Source: Tricholoma matsutake (lineage: Eukaryota > Basidiomycota > Agaricomycetes > Agaricales > Tricholomataceae). Taken from it: a stretch of DNA of 64,000 nucleotides. Positions within the stretch are counted from its first letter, which is position 1, and the number at the start of each line of letters is the position of its first letter. The notes beneath the pieces were generated by a model. That model did no database searches. It was not told the origin of the DNA and saw only the letters and a program-made list of their open reading frames with translations. The stretch is from assembly GCA_026075535.2 (NCBI GenBank), contig AP026540.1, positions 10,974,001 to 11,038,000 of the forward strand, written 5' to 3'. Position numbers and translations under genes: made by a program. Of this stretch, positions 48,107 to 58,608 are shown piece after piece.

Positions 48107-48532
48107 TATAAGGGCAACCTAAGCCTCTAGCAAAGGGAAATCTGAAGTTAAAATTATACTACATAATACAGGCATTGGGGGCGCACCTAGCAAAGGGAAA
48201 TCCGAAGAGAAAACTCTAAGGATCCCCTTGCTGATGCCCAGTATATGTGAAGATGACAAAAATCAAATATAACCTAAAAATAGAAAAAGGCGGAGATAGG
48301 CGGATCAAGGCCGCCGAATGACATCATACCAAGGGGTATGTGTCGGAAGGGGTACTCCGCCTCTAAATATAAAAGTGTCAACATATACAAACATGATAGC
48401 AAGGGAAAATTAGTAATAAAATCCGGAAAAATCATAGAAAATGAAGAATAGAAGGAAATGAGGTGGGGAAAAATATGGGACGAACATAAAAAATAGGAAA
48501 AACACACAGGGCACCCCCTTAGTCCCCTTACA
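48107..48532 (-). repeat. 5' LTR of the gypsy element (426 bp)
   Basis: It matches 42,486-42,911 in length and nearly in sequence. The segment just inside it (GTAGAAAACTCTCCCC on the minus strand) shows no obvious tRNA primer-binding match, so self-priming or an unusual primer is possible. Confidence 0.93.
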
Positions 48533-48668
48533 GTGCGGGGTTGGCAGCCAACAACAATATCCAATTTGAACCTAACATGCTGTGGAAGAGGAATTGGAGT
48601 TCCAGAGGTTTGTGGAACCAGGTCATCCTGTCACAGCAAATGGGGTAAGCACAAATGGGGAAAAATGC

Positions 48669-49025
48669 TGGAAGGAAGCCGGAGCTTCCAACACTCGAGA
48701 CTCATGGGCACAGAAACATGTAAGGAACTTAGTATATTTTGAGGGGGGAAACTAAGATTCAGTACAAGTACTCGAGGTATAGACTATATACTACTGGAAT
48801 AACATGTGATAATGGGTGCGGATGTAGATAAGGTTTGCTGATGTAAGAGACACTCTTACACTTCCAACACTCAGGGACCAAGAAACTATAAGGAACTTAA
48901 TATATTTCGAGGGGGGAATCTAGAATACAGTACAAGTACTCGAAGTGTAGACTATATACTACTGGAATAACATGTGATAATGGTGGGGCATGTGATAACA
49001 GTGATGAGTAAGAGGCACTCTTACA
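48669..49025 (+). repeat. Two head-to-tail copies of a ~190-bp LTR-like repeat (R1, R2)
   Basis: R1 (48,669-48,860) starts TGGAAGGAAGCC and ends CACTCTTACA. R2 (48,861-49,025) lacks the first 18 bp and ends the same way. Both contain GTACAAGTACTCGA and ATACTACTGGAATAACATG. A third partial copy (R3) begins at 49,030 and an inverted copy (R4) lies at 50,286-50,467. Confidence 0.75.
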
Positions 49026-49029
49026 CTCT

Positions 49030-49121
49030 TGGAAGGAAGCCAGAGCTTCCAACACTCGAGACTCATGGGCACAGAAACATGTAAGGAACTTAGTATATTT
49101 CGAGGGGGGAAACTAAGATCT
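49030..49121 (+). repeat. Partial copy R3 of the ~190-bp repeat
   Basis: It has the same start, TGGAAGGAAGCC, as R1. It stops after GGGGGGAAACTAAGATC, where phosphatase-like sequence begins. Confidence 0.7.
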
Positions 49122-49169
49122 TCTGTTATATCCCTTCCAGCCCCTCCCACCGCCACTTCTCTCTTGTAC

Positions 49170-49400
49170 AGAAGAGAGGAAGAAGCTTCTCCTACCATTC
49201 CTTATCCTGATGGCCCCATTCAGGTCATTCCTGGCATTTGGCTAGGCTCAGAGGATGATGCCCATGACTGGAAATCCCTTGTCAAATGTGGTATCAGATC
49301 CATCCTCAACGTCGCAAAGGAAGTTGCTTCTCCTCTTGACTCTGCCATCATCTCTCAGCCACTCTGTGCCATCACTTCAGCTCCCAACTTTCAAAATCTC
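49170..49400 (+). pseudogene. Dual-specificity (MAPK) phosphatase gene fragment
   Basis: The frame encodes PIQVIPGIWLGSEDDAHDW and then GIRSILNVAKEV. This is the conserved N-terminal part of fungal MAPK-type dual-specificity phosphatases, which dephosphorylate Thr and Tyr in MAP kinases. The catalytic loop (H-C-x5-R) is absent: about 40 codons later the frame becomes Pro-rich repeat. It lies between inverted copies R3 and R4, so it is a captured or truncated gene piece. Confidence 0.65.
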
Positions 49401-49464
49401 GCAACTCTGTTTCTACTTATCATCGTCCCATTCTTGCAAGAATGCATCGTATACTTGACAGGGC

Positions 49465-50275
49465 CCCCCAGCCAGCCCCAACATCTACAACGACGACCCA
49501 GACCACCTCCAGCCAGCCCCAACATCTACAACGATGACCAAAACCACCTCCCACCACACCCTGTTCCCCCCTGCTTGCCCCCGTTATCCACCGTGAGCCC
49601 ACCAGACCTGCCATGTCATCAACGACAGCCATATCCCCTGCTCTGGCCCACTCTGGACCATGAGCTGCGGTCGGGAAATGACGGAGCACGCACCTAAACC
49701 CACGAGAGCACCCCCAGGACCTGCCCCATCCACTCAGCTTGCCCCAAATCCCCCGGAAAGGCACCGTTTTGCCAACCCCCATGTCTCGCACCCATGCCGT
49801 GTCACTGACGATACCGTCCACACCCATGGAAGCTCCCTGTTCACCCCCCATCCCCCTCTCACTGCCACTCACTGCCAATCTGCCCCAGCTCACCCTGGGT
49901 GCCATGTAAACACATTGTTTCACCACCCCCCACCATGTCACTGTCCATGTCCCTGTCCCCAGCACCACATCACCCATGCACCATCACCACTGTCCTTGTC
50001 AATGCCTGTCCTTGTCCTTGCCCGCCCTCGTGAACCCCTGCCATTGACATGTTTGTCAACGATTGTGACTCAGTGTTCTTTGGAGCACGTAAAGTCACCC
50101 TTGGGTCCACATCCTCGTCAATACCTGTCATCATCAATGCCCAGCCTGCCTTCATCAATGTGAACCCGCCGTCATCCTTGTCAATTACCTACCCTTGTCA
50201 ACACTGATCCTTGTCCTCGTCAACACCACTCCCAGTGACCTCGCTACCCCCCCCCCCCCAGTCATTTTTTTGGAG
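49465..50275. repeat. C-rich tandem repeats beside the phosphatase fragment
   Basis: Two units of about 37 bp (CCAGCCAGCCCCAACATCTA core) lie at 49,471-49,550. From about 49,930 to 50,240 the motifs CCTTGTCAA, CCTGTC and CATCATCAATG recur irregularly. A run of 13 C ends at about 50,264. No protein is supported. Confidence 0.6.
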
Positions 50276-50285
50276 TATGAGAGAG

Positions 50286-50467
50286 TGTAAGAGTGCCTCT
50301 TACATCATCACTGTTATCACATGCCCCACCATTATCACATGTTATTCCAGTAGTATATAGTCTACACTTCGAGTACTTGTACTGTATTCTAGATTCCCCC
50401 CTTGAAATATATTAAGTTCCTTATAGTTTCTTGGTCCCTGAGTGTTGGAAGCTTCGGCTTCCTTCCA
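50286..50467 (-). repeat. Inverted copy R4 of the ~190-bp repeat
   Basis: It starts TGTAAGAGTGCC and ends CTTCCTTCCA, the reverse complement of R1/R2. No matching TSD was found. Confidence 0.75.
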
Positions 50468-52791
50468 AATGCATCGGAAACACATGAAAACATTGTAGTA
50501 GAGATTTAGAACAAAACAGAGAGTTCTCATATGAGACAAAAACTGAGGATGCCATTGTTGAGAATTGACATGCTCAGAAAATGAACGATGTGATTGTATC
50601 TGATAAGGATCAGAACACATGATTAAAGAGATGGAAAAGGTCAACAGATGGAAAGATCAAGTCTGGTAGGACACAATAGGAGAATATGTGCATTGGCATG
50701 AATGAGATGACACAGGATTTGTTGATCCATGTCAACCAACATAAGAAATGGACTGTATTGCCCTGTAAACTTGTAAACTTGTAAACTTAAGTACTTATCA
50801 TAAAAATCACACTTGTGGGCATGATAGTCTTGAGGGATCTTGAGTTGTCGTGAAGGAGCCTTACAGAAACTGAGAAATTGGGGGAAAGAAGAGATCCTCC
50901 ATTCGACAGGTGGGAGGTCACCTAAATACAAAACTGAAGATAAAGAATTTGTTTGCATATGATCACGTGTGTACTCTTGCACTGTCAAAACCACCAGGGA
51001 TGCAAAAAGAAGTAAAAATATGTAGAAAAGGGATGACTCAGGAATCAGGTACAAAATTGGATCAAAGAATGATGTCAAATGGTAAATGGATGTCGGTCTG
51101 GTGTCATTGAGTCCACCTCTCGGAACATCAGCTGCCAGGAATTGCTCAGGAAAGGGACTAGCACTGGGATGCTCTATTGACAAGATGTTGCCTGGGCCCC
51201 AAACAAGTGCAGAGCATCCCAAAATGTAGCCTCCCAACCCTACTCATCTGGCAGATCAGTCCTTCGAGCCAAATCCTGCTAGCCATGGAAGTGGGAATAG
51301 GTCGAGATGTCATAGCTTGCATAAAAATAAGAAGAAAGCATAAAATTTAAGGAAACTCAACCATAAGAACCAAAAACCAATAAGAGTCCTTCGAGATGGG
51401 AACAGCTTGTTGTAAAGCCCATGAAGGCTTGCTGACTAATGGCAATGATGCATGTGTTGAACACGTCGAGTGGTTTCGGGCCAAGAGGTATTTCCTAGAG
51501 ATCCAAGATAGCAAAAGAAAGGTATAAGTAAGAAAATCAGGTAAGAAAAAGAGAAGAACAGAAATTGCACAAGGTAAAGAGGCTACGTCATGATGCTGGT
51601 TGTCGAGAGAGTTGAGAGAAATGGTTCAGAAGGGGAAAGTCGATGGGTGAGTCTATCTTTCCTTCCATAATGCTTCCTGTCAATGTCATTATTCTCTGGG
51701 TCTGGTGCTTTCCAGACAGCCACCTCAATCCTAACAGCTGCATACCCTTTGGCTGCTCCCAGTATGCAAGGTAAAGAGCCTGAGACGGTGATAACAGGGT
51801 GCAGTACAATGAGAAGTTTCATGGTGGCCGAGGATCCCGATGGTTTGGGGGGGCATACAGGGTGGAACAGGAGGATTATGGTAAAGATTGCAGAATTGAG
51901 GAATGGTGGGTGTTTCAATTTATGGATTCATTTTTTGTGCTTGTTTTGTGTGTTTCCATGTTTGTTTCTTCATTATATTTTGTGGTTCTTCTTTTTGTCA
52001 TTGGTTTTCATGGGGTTTGTTCCCCATGTTGCCATCGGCTACCATACCTTCTTGTGGTTTTTGTCAGTTTTCACATTTTTCTCTTCCTTTTCATTTTTTC
52101 AACTACCCTCACAAAATCTGAACATACACTGATATGCCCATTACCTACAGCCAGATCACCATTTTTCAGACAATATTGAGATGAAGCAGCATTCTGAAGT
52201 TGCACTCAGCGCCAAGCACCAGTACTGATAGTAACATGAACATTGTCAGAAACTAATGCCCAGGTCACATGGGGACATTGTCTTCACTTTCCTTGTCATC
52301 ATTACATGCGTAGAGGGCTGAAGAACGCGATGGTCTAGCGGTGGGCACTAGGGTGGGTCTCCCGAGTCAGTGGAGAGATCATTTTGACTCCAGGCCCCAA
52401 GGTTATCCAATCTCCAACCTGAATTCTCTGTTTATCAATGCTGATGCTATTCTCAGGTTCTGCGGCTGTGTCTGGATAATCTCCTTGCTCATACCCACAT
52501 CGTCTACTTCCTAGACCTCTTTATAACAGCTACTGCGTCTAGGTCCTCCCAGAATGGATGGATTTCAGCATTGACCCTCTTGACCTGAACACCAACATGA
52601 ACCTCAACCCTGACCCCAACAATCCTCGAGTTCAACTCATAGGACTAATCCGCAAGAAGTATAAGAAAGGGGAGGAAGGATAGCACATGGTACCACAAGG
52701 GATTGGGGTGTGGGTTTACTGCAGATGAGGATACACCTTGCACAAGCATAGTGGCGGCCGGGAACAAGAGAATTATACTTGCCTGTTTGGG
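50468..52791. other. Unassigned stretch with a possible decayed membrane-protein gene
   Basis: The minus strand has the two longest open frames here: 50,641-51,237 (198 codons, hydrophobic centre IPESSLFYIFLLLFASLVVL) and 51,583-51,918 (111 codons). I recognise no family and cannot join them by good splice sites. The tRNA-like segment at 52,329-52,400 is listed separately. Confidence 0.3.
52329..52400 (+). repeat. Possible tRNA-like segment
   Basis: GATGGTCTAGCGGTGGGCAC resembles box A, and ATTTTGACTCCAGG, about 45 nt later, weakly resembles box B. It does not fold as a full tRNA by eye. Confidence 0.35.
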
Positions 52792-53077
52792 GAATGGTTG
52801 TAAACTTTGCACTCCCCCCCATATTCCTATTGGAGTCCTAGGAGTCCAAGTTTTCCAATAAGAGTCCAATCGGAATCTGATAGGAGTCCTACTAGTCCAA
52901 CACTAGTTCTAGGAGTCTGATAGGAATCCGATCAGAATGTATCTTGATGACCATGTACTTTTATTTCCAAGAAATTCCTAGTAAATTCCAAGTAAAGTCC
53001 TATGCAATTCCAACAGGTAGTATTTGGAATACTCGGAAGACTTAACTTGGTGAAAGTGCTTACAAAATAAATGGGCA

Positions 53078-53160
53078 GAGCAGGAATTGAACCCCAGACC
53101 TTGGGATATAAGTGACATGACTACCAAACAAGTGCTCAACCAGTTGAGCCACAGGAGCAT
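53078..53160 (-). repeat. tRNA-like segment, left end of C (outward-facing)
   Basis: On the minus strand, box-A-like GTGGCTCAACTGGTTGAGCA and box-B-like GGTTCAATTCC (better than in B). It is nearly identical to 13,263-13,349. Confidence 0.7.
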
Positions 53161-54404
53161 TAATAAATATGTAATATAAAGTCCATTTAAAGCACTTAGG
53201 ATTAGTTCACTTATTTTTAACCTCTCTCACAAGAGCTTGAAAAAAAATTGTTGAGCCCTCGTGTCTTCGCGAGGGAGTAGATAACTAATATAGATTTTTT
53301 TTAAACCCCCCATGCAAATGCGGGGGGAGAATTAATTATACTATTTAATTATACTATTTTAAATTCTACAAAAAAAAACCACCCCCCCTGCAAGATGGGG
53401 GGGAGGGGGTGGTGGTGTGTTGTGTCGGCTGTCTCGTCAGCCCTGTCCCGTTGTTTCCCCTCCCTCTCGTCTCCGTCATGTCTCACCTCTCTCACCTCCC
53501 CTCCCCCATGGCTTCCCTCCCCTCCCTCATCTCCCCTTCCTCATCTTCTGGTTGTCGTCTCCCTTTCCCCTTGTTGTTTTGTCCCCCCCCCTCGTCACCC
53601 TCATAGTTCATCCCCCTCGTCATCTGCACCCATGAACCACCCTACAGGCAGCTGCTCATAGGTGTGTTGTTTGGTGCCATCGTCATCCCTCCACGCCGTT
53701 CCCATGCTCTTGCACCCCATATACACCCCACGAGCAGTCACTCACGGCAGTGATGGGGGGTGCTGGATGTCATCGGTGTCGTGGGGGGTCCATGCACTCA
53801 TGATCCACCCTACAAGCAGCAGCTCATAGGCATGGGGTGGGTGCATTGTCGGTTTGTCAGTGACATGGCACGAGGGGAGGGGTTGAGTGGTGCTTACCAG
53901 GCAGGTATTCCCCTTCTGGGGTCTCCTGGTGTTGCTCCCCTCGCTCCTGACCACGATCAATACCCTCACATCCCGTTTTGATGGGGAGGAGGGGGGTTGA
54001 CAGGGGCATCGTTGGGTGTGGGTTTGGCTTGCGTCAGTCCATCGTTACTCATGTAGATTAGAACCTAGAAACAAAACAAATGAATTACTTAGTTTACAAA
54101 AGTAAAAAATGAATGAAAAAAAAAACTTACTATGGGCCCAAATGATGATTGCGTCATTTGGGCGTTGTTTGGTGTTGAAACCAGTCGTTTCTGGTCTTGG
54201 GGGCTTGTCTAGAGATGGGGGTAAAGTGGGAGTGGTGGGAGTTGCTGGGTTGAGGTGGTTGAGGTGGGGGGGATGGAGGTGGCATGCTTGTCATTGTTGG
54301 TGGTGGTGGTGGGAGTGATGAACTGGCAGGTGTGATGATGCGGCTATGTGCTTTGTCATCACACCCACGGGAATGGTATGTAGTGTAGTATGATCACTTA
54401 CCTG

Positions 54405-54490
54405 TAATGACTGTTTAGCCTAATGGTATTGTTGTCAGTTTAGGCTTACCTAATCTTCTGTAATGTCAAGGGTTCAATTCTGGTGTGTGT
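54405..54490 (+). repeat. tRNA-like segment, right end of C (outward-facing)
   Basis: Box-A-like TTTAGCCTAATGGTATTG and box B GGGTTCAATTCTGG are about 45 nt apart. It is the twin of the right segment of B. Confidence 0.65.
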
Positions 54491-54994
54491 GTTGACTTTT
54501 TCATACTATATTACTAAGCAAGGCTGCTTTCATTCCTATTGGAATCCTATGTTGTCTGATGTCTTAGCATAACTTTGGAATAGTCCTATGTGATTCCTAT
54601 GACCAGAAATTCCTAGGAAATTCCTAGGAAATTCCGATAGTCCGATTGGACTCACATCGGACTGGACTAGGACTAAACCTGCTATTTTATGTCAATTTGG
54701 CTGGTGAAAATGACATTGGAATATGGTTGGAATCATCGGAATATCAGATTCCTATAGGAATAGGGGGGGGAGTGTAAAGACCTCGAATGGTTAGTTTCAT
54801 TTTTTGGTTTTTGTCATCATTTTCTGTGTTTGGTTCTTGCTATGTTGTATCTCAGTTGTTCCTGGGTGTTCAACGTCTTCTCCTTCCATCTAGCTTCATC
54901 TTCCCCTGTTTCTTTCTTTTGTTACCTTTTCCTTCATGACCACTCAATCATCCGCTGACTCTGGGGCATATACAGCTTCACAGACAACTTAAAA

Positions 54995-55932
54995 GTGAGG
55001 CAACGTAGCTGTACTACTTGGCACCAAGCAGTATCTGAAGGGCCAGGTGTCAGGTTAGTTACCTTTTGGTCTGCATCTTCCCTACTCCAATCCCTATCAC
55101 ATCACAAAAACATACTCACCCCAACCCACTTACAGATCTTTGGGCTCACTACACTCGAGGAACTTCTACCAAAACTCCAGCTCGTATGACTAGGGTCCAA
55201 AAGTCCGGTCCACTCCAGTCTTTTTTCCTTTTTGGGATGGACTGTGGACTGGACTGGTTCTATAAAAGGAAATGTCCTAAAAAAACCGGACTGGACTGGT
55301 GCAGACTGGTCTACATCAGTCTGATATTGGACTGGTTCGAACTAGTTCAAGTCAGTTCAGACTGCTCTGGACTGGGTTTTCTTGCATCACACACTACCTA
55401 AACACACCCTAAACACACCCATGCATACCCCTCAGACCCAATACAAACACAAACAAGAGCCAACACACTAATATTAGCAACACAATCATTGAAAATACTT
55501 CAAACATGAGCAAAAATTGACTTTGAAGCCTCATTATGGAGTGTATTACATGGTCATTGGTGTGTGGGAATGTGGCTGTGCTAGGACCGGTCTGAACCAG
55601 TCCTCAGACTGCAGTCTGGACTGGTATTGACATGAAGAACTGCAGACTGGACCTGGACTGGACTGACGATGGTCCAGTCCAGTTCATCAGTCCTTTGCAG
55701 TCCAAAGGACTGGACTTTGAAACTCTATGTACGACTCCAAGATGACAGCCATGTCTTGATGGCCATCGAGTTCATCAAGCTTCCCAAGAGTACCACATTT
55801 TCTGGAGGATTCACTCAAAAGTTTCCCTTCACTCCATCCTCAGCCATGTACTTACACCCCTTCCCTGCTCAGGCTAGTTCTGCCACACCTCTAACTGACA
55901 AATGCCTCTTCTTTGCCAGTGAGGGGGAGTAG
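54995..55932 (+). pseudogene. Open reading frame of unknown function split by MITE J
   Basis: The frame 54,995-55,189 (ending ...LLPKLQLV) resumes at 55,736 (LQDDSHVLMAIEFIKLP) and runs to TAG at 55,930-55,932. Removing J and one TSD makes it continuous except that the left TSD copy reads TGA where the right copy reads CGA. No domain is recognised and the true start is uncertain. Confidence 0.4.
55191..55727. mobile_element. hAT-type MITE J (537 bp)
   Basis: The ends are TAGGGTCCAAAAGTCC and, reverse-complemented, TAGAGTTTCAAAGTCC. They are flanked by CGTATGAC (55,183-55,190) and TGTACGAC (55,728-55,735), an 8-bp TSD with one CpG transition in each copy. Subterminal GACTGGACTGGT/AGTCCAGTCC repeats fill both ends. 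There is no coding capacity. Confidence 0.85.
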
Positions 55933-57252
55933 GAGGATGTCGTTGGCTGCTGCTACTACGCATTGAGACCTGAGACCGCTGAGTGTTGAGATTTCATGTT
56001 TGGTCTGGGTTGTTGTCATCATCCAAGTCTCTTGTTCAAGTTATGCCTCCAGCCACTGCCCTTTCCCTGCAACATAAGAAGCATAGCTCATGCAAAGTGT
56101 GGCAAACCTGCTGGATCAGCTGCTAATGCACCATTGCCATTTTGTGAGGCAGGAATTGTGGTTGGTGGTTCAGGTTGGAATGAGGGTACTGGTGTGGGTT
56201 GGGTGCAGGCCTATATTGGCATTATGCATGGTCATGATCAGACAAAAGGGCTGGGTGCATCTATGCCTTTGATGACATGAAACCTTTGTAGATACATGGA
56301 TCCAATGCAAAATGGCCCCCAAACAACCTTTCCAAATAAATCAACCAATGGATTGAGTCAGTCAAGGCTCATGCATTAGACTTTAATTTTCTGGACTCGT
56401 CCAATTATTGATCCACCATAGTGTGGAGTCCAAGTCCACAATCTCGATGCATTGAACTTGGGTTGTGTGCTCTATTAATCCATGCACAAGTGACACTAGG
56501 CACACCACACATGTGGCTATCCTGCCCATAGATGTTCGCAACCATTCTGCATTTGAAAGGGGCCATTAAGAACCAAGCTGTACCACAGCAGCACCGCGAT
56601 AGGTTCCGCTAATGAATTTCACCTATATCATGATACCATGCTCAGCAAGAACCCCTTCTCCATCTCAGACTGATTGCTCATGTGCTTGCTAGGCCAGCCA
56701 CTTATTCTAGATGAGTGTATGAGTGTCTTGAACCCGGTGAACCAGACAGTGGTGTTGGAGACTGTTGCAGTGACCAGGCATGTGTGATCGGGCATAGGGT
56801 GATGCATAAATTGCCGTTGATGAGGATGTGTGTTGAGATTTTTGCTTAGCATGTTCAGTCATGTACTTGGAGGGTTAAGTCAGGTGTATAGTCCTGGAAT
56901 ACAATTGTTCTGGGCAAGATTTTGGTGTAGCAACAAGCATTTGAAACTGAAAGTGAGACAACATATTCCACATTTCATCACACTTTCACTCACTGAGTCA
57001 GCATATGTTAACTTCAAGCTTGGTAGACTCAACTTCACAGAGGTTATGGATTCGCTGTGTGACACCAGACTCAGAAGAGAATGTATTGACCTTCCAATTT
57101 AACTTACAGAAGCTGTCCCATCTCGAATTTTAAACATGGTGCTGTTCCTGAATTTCAGCCCTTTTCATTGTTTATTAACATCCTCAAGCCTTTTTGAATC
57201 CCTCCATATTATGAAATTCCACACATGACTGCCAAAAAAATGTTCTGCATGG
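55933..57252. other. Unassigned stretch
   Basis: Open frames at 55,996-56,280 and 56,830-57,102 (plus) show no motif I know. No repeat ends or RNA genes were seen. It may be decayed coding sequence upstream of the orphan pseudogene. Confidence 0.3.
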
Positions 57253-58063
57253 ATGTCCAATGATCTAGACCTCCATAATGTCAAGGTCTTCGATACTGAC
57301 ATTGCCACCTTTGGGATCAATGAACTACCCCACCCAACACAGTTTTCCAAGCCATCCTCTCCACTTTTCTCGCTGTCTTCTGAGAACCTCACTGATGCCT
57401 TCTCTTTGCTTGATAAGGCTGACTGACTTTTCTTCAGTCATCTACACAATGCCATGTGGCCCCACTCTACTCCACTGTACAACAACGCAAACTCCTCCTT
57501 CATCATCAACTTCACTTATCACATTCTCAACATGCTAGGCTTCACTGGTGAAGAAGGTGACTGCATCATCTGGTGGCATCAGGATATGCCCCTGTTCATG
57601 TGTGGGCAGAACAGACACACTATTGCAGACATGTGGATTTCCCACCTGACCTCAGAGACAGTGCTGCTTTAGTGAAAGAAGACTGCAGGCAGGGCAGTCA
57701 CCAGTATCACTACACCCCCAGGCAAAATGGTGGATCAGCAGGAGGATCCAGAGGCTCTGCTCATTGGGCAAGCCATTGCTGTGTTCCAGATTCATAACAG
57801 GGTGCTCCACCTTATGTGTCTGCCACCGATGAAGACAAAGGTTATCCCTGCCATCGTGATGAATGGCACTATGCCCATGTTGTATAAGTTTGAAATCACA
57901 GCTGGACTGGTGGAAGCCCAGCCATGGCAGCTATATTCATGTATGAAGTCCTGCTAGTTGCCCAACAGAGCTCATGCATCAGAGCTGTCAATTGACCAGG
58001 TGGGCAACTGCCCATCAGTCAAGGTCTTACCAAAGCAAATGATCAATTATAAAATAATTGATC

Positions 58064-58149
58064 AGAGCAAGGATTGAACACTCAACCTCCGGACTTTTGG
58101 TCACATGACACATGTAAATATGTGCTCTAACCACCTGAGCCATCAGGCA
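58064..58149 (-). repeat. tRNA-like segment, left arm of K (outward-facing)
   Basis: On the minus strand, box-A-like GATGGCTCAGGTGGTTAGAGC and box-B-like GAGTGTTCAATCCTTG. Confidence 0.65.
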
Positions 58150-58520
58150 GTTGATACCCTTACACTTTTTTGTCATTATATTAGGTATTCCTCCTAGGTC
58201 ACTTTTAATAAGTTATTATTCCAGGCACTGTTTGCACTATCTTTATATGCCCTAGACCAGAAAATTAAGCTGGTTTTGATACTCAAATTCTTGTTTGTCT
58301 GTGTTTTTGAAGTTTATTTTGAATATTTACATCAAAATAATTAGAAAACAATTGAAGAATGCTGACTAATGAGATATTTGAGTTGAAAAATCAAAACGAG
58401 CTTAATTTTCTGGTCTAGGGCATATAAAAATAGTGCAAACAGTGCCTGGAATAATAACTTATTGAATTAACAAAAGTGACCTAGGGGGAATACCTAATAT
58501 AATGTGTGAGGGTATCAACT

Positions 58521-58608
58521 GCCTGATGGCTCAGGTGGTTAGAGCACATATTTACATGTGTCATGTGACCAAAAGTCCGGAGGTTGAGTGTTCAATCCTT
58601 GCTCTGAT
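58521..58608 (+). repeat. tRNA-like segment, right arm of K (outward-facing)
   Basis: This is the mirror copy of 58,064-58,149, with identical box-A and box-B-like stretches. Confidence 0.65.

Larger units (their letters stand above)
42365..48532 (-). mobile_element. Ty3/gypsy chromovirus retrotransposon
   Basis: A 6.2-kb LTR retrotransposon in minus orientation with a 5-bp TSD GTGCG (42,360-42,364 and 48,533-48,537). It has two 426-bp LTRs, a gag ORF with a CCHC knuckle, and a pol ORF in the -1 frame with protease, RT, RNase H, integrase and a C-terminal chromodomain. The LTRs differ at very few positions by eye, so insertion looks recent. Even so, gag-pol contains three in-frame TGA codons. 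Confidence 0.95.
52800..54784. mobile_element. Non-autonomous TIR element C
   Basis: The left end is CTTTGCACTCCCCCCCATAT and the right end, reverse-complemented, is CTTTACACTCCCCCCCCCTA. It has a perfect 8-bp TSD, GAATGGTT (52,792-52,799 and 54,785-54,792). At 1,985 bp it is almost the twin of element B. The interior order is the same: minus tRNA-like (53,078-53,160), G/C-run hairpins (53,252-53,410), GAGCA hairpins (53,640, 53,725 and 53,800), minus exon and intron (53,880-54,125), GGGCCCAAA-type palindrome, plus tRNA-like (54,405-54,490). It lacks about 140 bp of B's hairpin block. Confidence 0.93.
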
